Below are positions 1 to 9,540 of a DNA stretch of 64,000 nucleotides, in pieces (positions within the stretch are counted from its first letter, which is position 1; every line of letters begins with the position of its first letter). Position numbers and translations under genes: made by a program. The DNA comes from Pyropia yezoensis (Eukaryota > Rhodophyta > Bangiophyceae > Bangiales > Bangiaceae). The stretch spans positions 41,779,030 to 41,843,029 of the forward strand of contig CM020618.1 in NCBI GenBank assembly GCA_009829735.1, written 5' to 3'. The notes under the pieces are model-generated. The model was not told where the DNA came from and did no database searches. It was given only the letters and a program-made list of their open reading frames with translations.

Positions 1-3000
1 CGAGTAGCGACCCGAAGTCCGGAAAGGAGAAGCACCAAGCCAAGTCGGCCGCCTCTCCTCGGCCCCATGTGAACATGGAGGGTGTTCCACCCAGGTTGAG
101 GGTTCAAGTTGAACGCCTCTTGGACCAATACCACAGGTTGTGGGACGGTCAATTGGGACTCATGAGAGCCACCCAACACCGGATCGAGTTGAAGCCCGGT
201 GCACCCCCTATACGCCAACAACCGTATAGGGGAGGACCCCGTTCAAGGGCCCTCGTTAAGGAGCAAGTTGCTCGCATGGAGGCCCTCGATGTGATCGAGG
301 CCAGTAACGCCGAGTGGGCGAGTCCGGTGGTTATCGTCCCCAAAGTTGATGGGACCCCACGGTTCTGTATCGACTACCGTAAGCTCAACGAGAGCACGGT
401 GAAGGACAGTTATCCCCTACCTAGGATTGATGACTGTCTGGACTCTCTGGGGGAGGCAAACGTGTTCTCTACCCTGGACTGTAACGCGGGGTACTGGCAA
501 ATTCCCATTGCCCCGGAGGACAGGCATAAAACTACCTTTACCTGTCACTGTGGTACCTACCAGTGCAAGCGCCTACCGTTTGGACTGTGCAACGCGCCGG
601 CAACTTTCCAGCGCGCTATGGACATGATTCTGGCCGGAGTACGGTGGCAGATCTGTCTCGTGTACCTAGACGATATCATTGTGTTCTCCCGAAGTCCGGA
701 GGAACACATTGGCCATCTTGGCCAGGTGTTCAAGCTACTTGCTGACGCCGGTGTGTCACTGAAGGCGAGTAAGTGCCACCTCTTCACTCAAGAGGTGGAA
801 TACTTGGGACATGCTGTCCGTCCGGGGCGCCTCAGTGTCAACGAGAAAAACTTGATGGCCATCCGTAAGGCTCAGTACCCCCGGACACAGACCCAGATGA
901 GGAGCTTCCTCGGGATGTGTAACGTGTACCGACGTTTCACCAAGGGCTTCGCCAAGGTGGCGAAGCCGTTGAATGAGCTAGTGAGCTCAACGCTACCGAA
1001 GAACCTGCCTCCCCCAAGTCGGGTGGAGCAGGAATCCTTTGAGACTCTTCGGGACCTTCTGCTGAAGCCCCCTATCCTGGCTATTCCCAGGTTGGGAGGC
1101 CACTACATCCTGGATGTGGATGCTAGCTACGACCAACTTGGTTGTGTGTTGCTTCAGCAGCAGCCGGACAAGGAGTTCTTGCCGGTGGGATACTTCAGCA
1201 AGGGGCTGAACTCGGCCGAGAAGAACTACGGAGTCACCGAGTTGGAAGGACTCGCAGTGGTGTGGGCGGTGACGTCACTTCGTCACTACCTGGAGGGTGA
1301 GAAGTTCCTCATCCGCTGTGACCACCGCGCGTTGCAGTTCATCTTCAAGACGGATTGTACGAACACTCTTCTCAACCGGTGGAGGGTGCGACTGGCACCC
1401 TTCAACTTTGATATTGAGTACCGACCTGGCAGGCAACATGCCCTGGCCGACGGCCTTTCTCGGGTACCTACCGAGGGGCTGGACACTAACCCAGTCGATG
1501 AGGACATCCCTATCGGGGGGGTAGTCACGCGCTCGGGTCAGGCGTTGAACCCCGAGGCGCCAGGGAACAAGAAGTACTTGCCCTTGTCCCTGGACGAGGT
1601 GGTGAAGGCCCAGGCCAAGGATCCCTTCTGCAAGTCGCAGAGGGATACACTGGATACAGTGGCGGAGACGCGGTTCTTTTTCGGAGACGATGGCCTCCTC
1701 ATGAGGAGGGGGGTATTCCAGGGGACCGAACAACTTGTCGTCCCCGCATCCCTCAAGGACAGTATCCTTGAGAGGGTGCATAACGCTCCCACAGGTGGAC
1801 ACCTGGGGTCTAGTAAACTGTACCAGACCCTGAGGACCAGGTACTACTAGCCGTCCATGGTGGTGGACATCTACAGTTGGGTGGCTGCCTGCACAAGTTG
1901 TGCACAGAACCGCATGATGGAACGGCGGCCTAGTACGGCTATGCTATTGTTCCCGGCCAAGGAGCCCTTTGCCGCGTTGGCGATGGACATCCTTGGGCCA
2001 CTGCCAGTGACCGAGGAGGGCAACCAGTACCTCCTGGTCATCTGTGACCGCTTCACGAAACTTACGCGAGCGATCCCACTGGCAGAGATCACGGCCATGT
2101 CGGTCGTGACAGCCTTCCTAGATCACTGGGTTGCCGCGTATGGCATTCCGGATAGTACACTATCGGACAATGGACCGCAATTTGCGTATGTACTGTTTCA
2201 GGGAGTGCTGGATATGTTGGGGGTCAAGGCAACTATGCTACCCCCTACCACCCACAAACTAATGGGCAGGTGGAGCGCTTCAACAAAACTATTGTTCGGC
2301 AGCTGCGCTGCTACGTGAGTGAGCACGTGAAACGTGGGACCAATACATTTCTATTCTTACCACTGCCTACAATTCGCAGGTTCACTCATCTACCGGGGAA
2401 GTACCCCTTGCTTTTGTGACCTCCCACCGCGTGCGGTCTATTGCCGTGCGGCGGCCGCTCCCAACTAGGGAGGATGGTGGCAGTACGCCTACTCCTACTG
2501 AGAGTAAGGCGGAGTTCGCTGCTAGGCTTGAAGAACTCATCCCTAAAGTCAGGGCTGAGATGGACAAAGCACAAAAGCACTACAAGCGTACCTTTGACAA
2601 AAAGGTGCGCAATGCTAAGCATGTCCCCGAGCAGGGTGACTGGGTATTGGTTCACTCACACACCCCAACTGGGGGTAAGTTGGTATTCCAGACGAAGGGG
2701 CCGTACCAGGTCCTTCGTACTGAAGGGCGGCGCTTCACCATCGAAAGTGACGATGGGGTCCGCACAGTGAACGGACAGGACGTGGTCAAAGTTGCACCAC
2801 CGCCTGCAGGCGACCCAGCTTGGGCGCGTGCGTTGGAAGCGTGGCGCCTCCCCTCGCTTCCTGCGGCCAAACAGGGCCCACAGGAGTACGTGTTCGATAA
2901 GTTCATCGACCACGGCTGGGATGAGGACACTGACCGCCTCATGTTGAGGGTGCGTTGGTTTGGCTACAAAGCCAAGGATGATACGTGGGAGTATGTGGAG

Positions 3001-3075
3001 GACCTTCCCGCTGAGAGGTTCCGGGCATACTGTGCCCGGAATGAGATAGACCCTAACAGCCCTCCCTCAACGTGA
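1..3075 (+). pseudogene. pol: Ty3/gypsy pol (RT-RNase H-integrase-chromodomain), decayed
   Basis: The reading frame is open from the left edge (codon phase starting at base 3). It encodes a reverse transcriptase with the YLDD catalytic box near 662-676, then RNase H (DVDAS near 1117-1131, TELEGLAVVW near 1237, RCDH near 1315). The integrase zinc finger (HLGSSK, then CTSC near 1890) and integrase core (MDILGP near 1983, LSDNGPQF near 2164) follow, and a chromodomain (about 2880-3040) ends the protein. Three lesions break it. An in-frame TAG at 1848-1850 replaces the Trp codon present in the other copy. One-base losses near 2230 and near 2331 shift the frame twice, so the last catalytic Glu region of integrase is out of frame. 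The final frame runs 2416-3075 and ends at the same stop as the right copy. It is probably non-autonomous. Confidence 0.92.
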
Positions 3076-3186
3076 GGGAAGGCCGAGTAACTGTGCCAAG
3101 AGAGTGCTTCAAGTCGAAGTGGTACGCAGAGTGGCTTTTAACTACAGCCCTAACCCTCACACTCTCACAACAAAGGCAGCTGCCAA

Positions 3187-5130
3187 CTAGGCATGCATGC
3201 TAGACTCTCCAACCCCACGGCCCTCGCCCTCACGTGGAGGCGAGCGGCGAGACCCACGGCGATAACGCTCCCCACCAGTCGGCGGGGCCGGCGCCTCCAA
3301 GTCGGAACCGTCGCGCCCCTCACGGTCGTGCAAGTGGCGACGACCGCGGCTGCCCTTCTGTTTATTCTTGCGCGCAAGTTGGCGACGCAGACGCCGGACC
3401 GACTCCGACTCTGACGGAGTCGAGGACTCCGAGACGGAGTAAGACAACTCGTCTTCCGACACGGAGGGAGAGCGCCGCGAGCGTCGGCGACGACGGCGAG
3501 GAGGCGAGTATGCCCGGCTCGCACGACGTTTGCCACGCCCAAGTGGGGCTGGCTGGGGCATAATAGCCCCAATGCGAGCCAACTCGGCCGTCATAAACTC
3601 CGCCACCGACTCGCAACTCGCGGTCGCCACTGCAGTACGAACGCGCTCCTCAAGTTGAGGAGTCTCGGAAGTTTGAAGGGTTGCGGTCGACGTCGCCAAC
3701 CAGGAAATGGTGCGCACCAACGTGGTGATCATCATCTCTGAGGTTAGAGGCGCGGGCGGTAACACCAACTTGGGGTACACCGTCAGGAGGGAGGCCCCCA
3801 AGTTGGGGGACATCGGGGTGGACGACTCAACGGCCACGCTAATCGGGATGTCCCCGTGCGGCTGGTAGGGGACAGGAGGAAGTAGAGGGGCACGCCGAGG
3901 TGGCGGTACCCGGATGTAACTGCGACCCCGACTTGGGGCCCCCGCAGTGGGTTGAGTCATATGGTCATCATGTGAGGGCACGGCCATAACTATGGCCTTG
4001 TCCGGGGGTGGCGCAGTGTGGCGATCCACCCCCGGGGCATACGGGTAGTCCCCGATGCCCAACCCCTCTCGTAGGACCACACGGCCGTCGTGAAGTTCAC
4101 GAGCGACCCACACGAACTGGCGAAGTGCGCCATCGTCCTTGGGCCCACGAGTGGGGCGGCGCAACTTGTGCTCAATGCTCTCCCACTCGATAAACTTGTG
4201 GAGGCGGAGCATCTCCTCAAGTAGAGTGAGTTGTCCTGATGAGCACCCGTCAGCAACTAGCTGAGGGGTGAGCTGTTCCAAACCTTGCATAAGCCGGAGG
4301 GGGAGATGCCAGAGCATCCCCCGCCGCTGAACACAAGACACCCAGGTCGACATGATCTCGAGGAGCCACTGGGTGGCCAACATGGCCCACACCAGATGAT
4401 CCGGGCTAGCCGTCAACATGACGGAGCCGAAGTGGTCGAGCAACCGTGGCAGCAACGCCGGGAACCCGTAGGGGACCTCAACTTGAGGCCACCACTCGGG
4501 CTTCTTCGGATAGTACTGCTCCTTACTGGCGGAAGACTGCTGAGGAAACTCAAGTTGAGCCGAGGTCACCAAGTAGGGACCTCGCCGGAAGTCCTTCTCC
4601 ATCCGCACATCAAAGTGATGAGTGTGCGGATCGGCCTCGTGAAGGTACGGGGGGCGAATTGCCACCGCGTCCCAAGTAAAGGTCGGCAAGTCGCCGGGAC
4701 CCGGGATAGTTCCCCCGCGGTCCACCATGGCCTTGGCCCGCTGTACGTCTTCGACCTCCTCGTCGTCCAGGAAGGCAAACTGGTCCGTCCTGAAGCCGGC
4801 AGGGAACCCGACCCTACGGGGATACTTCTCCCGTAGGCGGTCCCATACCCGACCAATCGCTGCGCCAAGTCTGCCACAGCGAAGAACAGTCAACCCCTCC
4901 TCATACAGAGGCCAAGCGGGATAAAACCACCGCCCCAAGGCCTCACGCGGGACAACTTGTCCCGCCTCCGGGGGAGATCCCGCCGTCAACCCAAAGCCGG
5001 GTGACGCGGGAGTCCCATCCCCCGGAGCGATCGCGGAGCCCCCGCCGGAAGTCCCGGCGGGCGCTGCACCGTAGGAGGTGTCCTCCATACGTTCATCGAG
5101 AGAGTCCGTCTCCACCCCCGGGGTCGCCAT
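3187..5130 (-). CDS. Antisense ORF of the chromovirus (aORF), 647 aa, function unknown
   Basis: This ORF lies between pol and the 3' LTR on the strand opposite to pol. The first ATG (5128-5130, MATPGVETDSLDERMEDTS) gives 647 codons. The frame is open further upstream to 5301 without an ATG. The right-hand copy encodes an ORF of exactly the same 647 codons, with only substitutions between them, whereas pol in both copies is broken. The protein has a Gly/Ala/Pro-rich N-terminus, a central folded-looking region (about residues 80-350, rich in Trp, Leu and His, with motifs such as PYGFPALLPRLLDHFGS and FIEWESIEHKLRRP) and a Pro-rich linker. A C-terminal Arg/Ser tract (SPPRRRRRRSRRSPS, then VRRLRRQLARK) resembles SR or nucleic-acid-binding tails. 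I recognise no family. Antisense ORFs in this position are known in some plant Ty3/gypsy elements (Tat lineage, for example Grande), but I see no proof of homology. Confidence 0.75.
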   Translation of the reverse strand: MATPGVETDSLDERMEDTSYGAAPAGTSGGGSAIAPGDGTPASPGFGLTAGSPPEAGQVVPREALGRWFYPAWPLYEEGLTVLRCGRLGAAIGRVWDRLREKYPRRVGFPAGFRTDQFAFLDDEEVEDVQRAKAMVDRGGTIPGPGDLPTFTWDAVAIRPPYLHEADPHTHHFDVRMEKDFRRGPYLVTSAQLEFPQQSSASKEQYYPKKPEWWPQVEVPYGFPALLPRLLDHFGSVMLTASPDHLVWAMLATQWLLEIMSTWVSCVQRRGMLWHLPLRLMQGLEQLTPQLVADGCSSGQLTLLEEMLRLHKFIEWESIEHKLRRPTRGPKDDGALRQFVWVARELHDGRVVLREGLGIGDYPYAPGVDRHTAPPPDKAIVMAVPSHDDHMTQPTAGAPSRGRSYIRVPPPRRAPLLPPVPYQPHGDIPISVAVESSTPMSPNLGASLLTVYPKLVLPPAPLTSEMMITTLVRTISWLATSTATLQTSETPQLEERVRTAVATASCESVAEFMTAELARIGAIMPQPAPLGRGKRRASRAYSPPRRRRRRSRRSPSVSEDELSYSVSESSTPSESESVRRLRRQLARKNKQKGSRGRRHLHDREGRDGSDLEAPAPPTGGERYRRGSRRSPPREGEGRGVGESSMHA

Positions 5131-5455
5131 GGCTCTCCCCGAGTTGGGGAGAGACGCCCTGGCTATAGCGGCACGAGACCCGCCTCGAGTTGAGGGGGAC
5201 TCGGATCGTGGGCGGACGGGTGGCCTCCCCAGCGTGGGGCGGCCCTGGGGAAGGTGACGGGGATGTGGTGGTGATGGTGAAGTGCGAACCGGGGAGAGCA
5301 AGCTGCCGAGTGGGCAAGCTTGAGGAGAGGGGCGGTCAACGTGACCGCCTCCATATCCGCGTTACGTACTCAAGGGGGGACAGCAAGTCGCGCCCCCAAC
5401 GCCGAGACGTGCGTTTACGCACCCCCTCACAGGGCCGACCGGGTCGGTCGGCACT

Positions 5456-5468
5456 GAGGAGAGGGGAG
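5456..5468 (+). other. Polypurine tract of left chromovirus
   Basis: This 13-base all-purine run (GAGGAGAGGGGAG) immediately precedes the TGTGGCA start of the LTR, where plus-strand priming is expected. The right copy has the same tract at 56158-56170 on the other strand. Confidence 0.85.
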
Positions 5469-5936
5469 TGTGGCAGTATTGACCCCCAGGTAGGGGGGCA
5501 ACACGTGCCATGCAAGGGGCGGCAGGCCACTGGCCTGATCCGTTCCTCCCCCTGCATTTGAGTCCATATTCCTTAAGTTTGGGATAGTTAGCTTAGTAGT
5601 AAATCCAACTTGGATTTGAGGGTTTTCTGCATTTATCGTCTTGAATTTTCGTGTGGCCCGATGGGCAGGTGCTGGGGTGGGAGATTCTGAGTGGCGAGAT
5701 TCTGAGGGGACCCTGAGGGGATAAGGGGAGGGACAGCGGGGCTTGGCCCTGCGTCCCCGTCCCGACCAAGAAACTGTTGGACCACACACCATCTTCTTGT
5801 TTGTCAGTGCGGAGATTGCCCCACAACAGGAATAGAGTGTGTGCGACTTGCACTTCTTCCGGTTCCCCCGACACGGGAGGCAGCCCTTGTACACCGCCCC
5901 AACTTGGGTGCCGTGTGTGCGAGTGTTTTTGCCACA
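5469..5936 (+). repeat. 3' LTR of left chromovirus (468 bp)
   Basis: The repeat starts TGTGGCA directly after the polypurine tract and ends TGCCACA, a perfect 7-bp terminal inverted repeat of the TG...CA type. The matching LTR of the right copy is 55689-56157 (469 bp). Homology between the two copies stops exactly at this boundary. A 17-bp odd palindrome lies inside at 5601-5617. Confidence 0.9.
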
Positions 5937-6073
5937 GGGGCGGGCGTGCGCCCCCAAGGGGGGCGGCACCAGACCGCCCAAAAACCCAGGGGTAGAACAG
6001 GGTCCGGCGGGCGGCGCCTAGCGCGCCGCACCAGCCGGTTCCCGACGCCAGTCGGCCATATATTCCGACCGGC

Positions 6074-6563
6074 TGTAAGGGCCAGCATGGCCAAATTCAA
6101 TCAATCCCTTGGTCGGCCAGCCAGTCACCAACCAGCTGGCCGAATTCAGTCAATCCAGAAGCCGGCGAGCCAGTCACATCGCACTCAGCCGCCAGCGAGG
6201 ATAGTGCTGTCCTCGGGTGTCGGTTAATCGTGTGGCTCGTTCTTGATGCCAGCCTTCAACCAGCGCAGAGAATAATGTTCTGGCAGCACAGAGAGGGATG
6301 TCCGCCCGTGGTTGGTCCACTATGTGACTCGTTCCTCGTTGTCAAGTTTTGACGTCCATGACTAAGTTCCGACAGTGGGTTGACGGCGGCTTTCGTGCGG
6401 CCAGCCGACGTCCGCAAAATGTCAGGGGTACAGCGTGGTGTCGCCCAGAGTAGTTGGGAGTTGATGTGTCTTAGGAGGAGTTAGCAGGGCAGGACATGAA
6501 AGGAGAGGTCCCAGTCCATATCCCCTGGGTTCCAGGCGTGGATTTGAGGGGCAAATCCTTACA
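6074..6563 (-). repeat. 3' LTR of truncated chromovirus (490 bp)
   Basis: On the minus strand the repeat begins TGTAAGG (6563-6557) just after a purine-rich tract (6564-6574) and ends CCTTACA (6080-6074), giving a 7-bp terminal inverted repeat. No second LTR is present in the window. The boundary was inferred from the termini and the tract, not from a repeat comparison. Confidence 0.75.
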
Positions 6564-7923
6564 CCTCTCCCCCCATAGGACGCGCGTCGAAGAAACGCGT
6601 CCAAAACTTCAGGGGCGTACGCAAGGTCTTGCTTCGTCAGCCAAGAGTTCTCGCTGACGTCGCAGCCTTTCCACTTGACAAGGTACTGCAGTCGTCCACG
6701 GCGCTTTCGTGACCGTATAATGGAGTCCACTTCATACTCGACCGAGCCATCCGCAAATGAAACCGGGGGTGGACCGGGAGAAAGTCGACCATACGGATCA
6801 GCGCGGTACGGCTTCAGTAGGCTGGCATGGAAGGCGTTGTGAACTTTGCGATCGAGGACAGCTTGAGGTAGATCGAGACGGAACGTGACGTCATTAATGC
6901 TCTCCGTGACTTTTTAGGGTCCAGAGTACTTGGGCATCAGCTTACGAGCGCCATGATAGGCGTCGGGCAAAAGGTTCTTGGTGCTAAGGAGCACGAGGTC
7001 GCCCACAGTGATCGTGCATGGTCGGCGATGACGGTTTGCATACGCCGAGCGTGACTCATTGGCGCTCTGGATGGCTGCAATAGCCGTCTTTTGAGCATCG
7101 TGGAGGCTAGTTAGCCAATCCGACACAGCAGGTAGGTTTGATTCCCTGCTGTTGAGGATGTCCATAGGCACCGTCCTTGGTTCGAGTCCGTAGTTCAAGA
7201 AGAATGGAGAGTACGTGGTTACGGCATTAGGTGACCGGTTGTACGCAACTTCCATAGCAACGAAGAAAAGATCCCAGTCGCCTTGATGATAGTTGACGAA
7301 GTTTCTGGGGATTTCTTCAATCTTCTTGTTCATAATCTCAGTTTGGCCCTCCGTCTGCGGGTGGTAGGCCGAGGAGGCCTTGATCTTGACCTTGAGAATT
7401 CCCGTCAGTGACCGCCAGAAGTTGGAAAACAGATTGGGTCGCGGTCGCAGACGACTTCTTCAGGTAGGCCGTGGTTGCGATAGACGTGATCGTGGTAGAG
7501 CTGAGCTGTGACCGGCGCTGTACATTCCTGCTTCATTGGTGCCAGGCGAATCATCTTGGTGAGTCGGTCTATAACGACATAAATGCCGTTGTGGCCTCGT
7601 GGTGTCAGTGGCAGTGGGGTGATAAAGTCCATGGAGACACTTGCCCATCGTTGGCTCGGTGGATCGAGGGGTTTGAGGTGACCCAGAGGTGAATGGGTGC
7701 TAGCCTTGTTCCGCTGGCACGAATCACATGATTGTACGTATCTTTGGATGTCCTGCCGCATAGTCTTCCAGTAGTACGTGGAAGCAATGGCCTTGGTGGT
7801 TTTCTTTACTGCCATGTGTCCTTGGCACGGGACGTCATGGTAGTCGTGGAGTAGTCTGTGGCGTAGAGTACCAACGGGGATGCACGTACGCCCCCTCCAA
7901 TTCTGGCATGCCTCGTGAGGCAC
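6422..7923 (-). pseudogene. pol: Integrase-chromodomain fragment of Ty3/gypsy pol
   Basis: Read on the minus strand, it starts with an integrase HHCC zinc finger (LLHDYHD, GHMAVKKTTK, then CDSCQRNK), the core Asp motif SMDFITPLP and a second Asp motif CDRDP. A frameshift near 7410 then moves the frame to NFWRSLTG and YHPQTEGQTE, with the catalytic Glu, continuing to 6914. An in-frame TAA at 6914-6916 interrupts it, and the same frame continues through a linker into a chromodomain (LQYLVKWKGCDVSENSW, near 6640-6690). The frame stays open through the polypurine tract and into the LTR, stopping at 6422. The C-terminal pol residues are therefore encoded by LTR sequence. RT and RNase H are absent. 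Confidence 0.85.
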
Positions 7924-8765
7924 CTGCTGGGGTGGGGCTGGCGACGGCGGTCACCGATGTGTAGCGCCAGCCACGCGCCACGCCGGCACGGTATGGCTTC
8001 CACCGTCGTCGTGACCATCGCCGTCGCGCCCATCGTTCTCGCGTCCATCATTCGGCCCAACGCCGCCACGCCCATCTGCATGCCCGTCACCGCCGCTGCT
8101 GTCGTCACCCCCTCCGCGCTAGCGCCACTGGTGAGGCCCCCGCACCGGTAACCGGCAACAACGGTGCCCGAAGGTGCCCGACGGCGCTCGAAGGTGCTCG
8201 ACCGTGGAAGCGGTGGTAGTGGAGGTGGTGTACCGTACGTTCCGAGCTGACGGTGGTCGCGGTGACGGCGGCGGCGTACACGTCCGCAGCCACCCTCCCA
8301 CCCCACCCCCCCCCCCCCCCCCCCCCCCCGGGACTCGATCGGAACAGGAGCCGCCCCGTCGCTCGCAAGCACACTACCTGCGGTACTACGAACGCCCAGG
8401 GACACAACAGAGCGAGTGCATGGATGCTCCGAGCGTCGGACCGGTCACGGGAGAGGAGAGCGGGGGGGGGGGGGTGGGGCGGGGGAGTGGGTTGGCATGG
8501 CAGCCTTCGCCGTAACGGGCGCCAGTCGCCAAGCCAACGACCGCATACACGCACTGAGGGACCTTCCGGAGGGTCCGGAAACGCGACAGCGTGCGCGCTA
8601 CTCTGCAAGGTCTTCCCTCTCGGCCCGGTCTTCCAGGCTCATTCGCCCCACAGTTGGGCCGTACACTACTGATACATAGTGTGCGGCCAACGCCCACGCC
8701 GACGGCTGTCAGCATGCCTGTACAAATCCGAGAGAGCCCCCCCCCCCCCCCCCCTGACGCCCCCC

Positions 8766-8941
8766 CTGGTGTCGTCCAGTGATCGTGCTCCCGCGAATTC
8801 GAAATTCGACACCCCCTCTGACGCCCCCTCTGGTGACGCCCCCTCTGGTGTCGTCCAGTGATCGTGCTCCCGCGAAGTCAAAACTGCCAGTCCACCCCCG
8901 CTCCCGCCCCACCTGGTGCAGTCCAGTGGTCGTGCTGCGCG
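8766..8941 (+). repeat. Three dispersed copies of a ~32-bp repeat
   Basis: Copies start at 8766, 8845 and 8913 (CTGGTGTCGTCCAGTGATCG core). The first two are identical over 32 bp and the third is diverged. The DNA between copies contains further CCCCCTCTGG(T)GACG units, so the block looks like a decaying tandem array. Confidence 0.7.
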
Positions 8942-9279
8942 TTGTTCATACTCAATTCCCCCCCCCCACCATAACTTACTCTCCTGCGGGGGGCGGGCGG
9001 GGGAAGGGAGGAAAAGAGCAAGGAAGTGGACCAGCGGCCGTGGGGCAGGGGCGCGGCTCGGGGGCAGCACACCAGCAGCGGTGCCGGCGCGGTTCAAAAA
9101 CCACGCCGGCCGTGCTGGCGCAACCTGCTCCCCCTCCACCCACAGAGCCGCCGCGCCCGTGCTCCCCCCCGGCCAGCCGACGATCCTGCACCCCGAACCC
9201 GCCCCCTCCCCCCCCCCCCCCCCCCCCAGCGAAAAGCCACACACCCCAGCGGCCGCCACAACTTACCCTTCTGCTGGGG

Positions 9280-9540
9280 GAAGAGGGAGGCCCCGCGACG
9301 GCTTGAAGCACGTCAGCGGAACAAGGGGGAGGAAGGAAGAGGCCCCGCGACGGCTGAAAGCACGTCAGCAGAACAGGAGGGGGAAGAGGGAGGCCCCGCG
9401 ACGGCTAAAAGAACGTCAGCAGAACAGGGGGGAAGGAAGGGGGAGGCCCCGCGATCGCCAAAAGCACGTCAGCAGAACAGGGGGGGGAGAAGGGAGAGGC
9501 CTCGCGACGGATAGAAGCTCCTCAGCAGAACAGAGGGGGG
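9280..9540 (+). repeat. Minisatellite, five ~52-bp units
   Basis: The anchor GGCCCCGCG (or GGCCTCGCG) occurs at 9289, 9341, 9392, 9445 and 9498, giving periods of 52, 51, 53 and 53 bp. Each unit continues with ACGGC..AAGCACGTCAGCAGAACA and a variable G-rich spacer. The period is not a multiple of three, so it is not a coding repeat. Confidence 0.88.

Larger units (their letters stand above)
1..5936 (+). mobile_element. Ty3/gypsy chromovirus, left copy (5' part outside window)
   Basis: This is the 3' portion of an LTR retrotransposon: pol on the plus strand, an antisense ORF, a polypurine tract and the 3' LTR, in that order. Gag, protease and the 5' LTR lie beyond the left edge. The whole segment is repeated in inverted orientation at 55689-61252, which fixes its 3' boundary at 5936, exactly where the LTR ends in TGCCACA. 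Aligned by eye, the two copies differ by scattered substitutions, three small lesions in this pol and one 375-bp deletion in the other. A chromodomain at the end of pol places it among chromoviruses. The target-site duplication cannot be checked because the 5' end is absent. Confidence 0.93.
6074..7925 (-). mobile_element. 5'-truncated chromovirus, second family
   Basis: This is the 3' end of another Ty3/gypsy element in the minus orientation: an integrase and chromodomain remnant followed by a complete-looking 3' LTR. Gag, protease, RT and RNase H are missing. Upstream of about 7925 the sequence turns into C/G-rich low-complexity DNA. It is not closely related to the left chromovirus: the LTR termini and integrase sequence differ. 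Its 3' end lies 137 bp from the 3' end of the left chromovirus, so the two elements converge tail to tail. Confidence 0.85.

Noticed and set aside
1848..1850. UAG reassigned to Trp, suggested by two TAG codons at Trp positions in retroelements
   Set aside because: RPS15 uses TAG as its true terminator (33900-33902), and CARS also ends in TAG. The retroelement TAGs are better read as decay.
7170..7200. GGTTCGAGTCC resembling a tRNA T-loop
   Set aside because: It lies inside the integrase coding region of the truncated chromovirus. No acceptor stem or anticodon arm can be drawn around it.
8755..9540. Possible CRISPR-like array from the short direct repeats at 8766-8941 and 9280-9540
   Set aside because: Units are degenerate with repetitive rather than unique spacers, and the context is eukaryotic low-complexity DNA. 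They are minisatellites.
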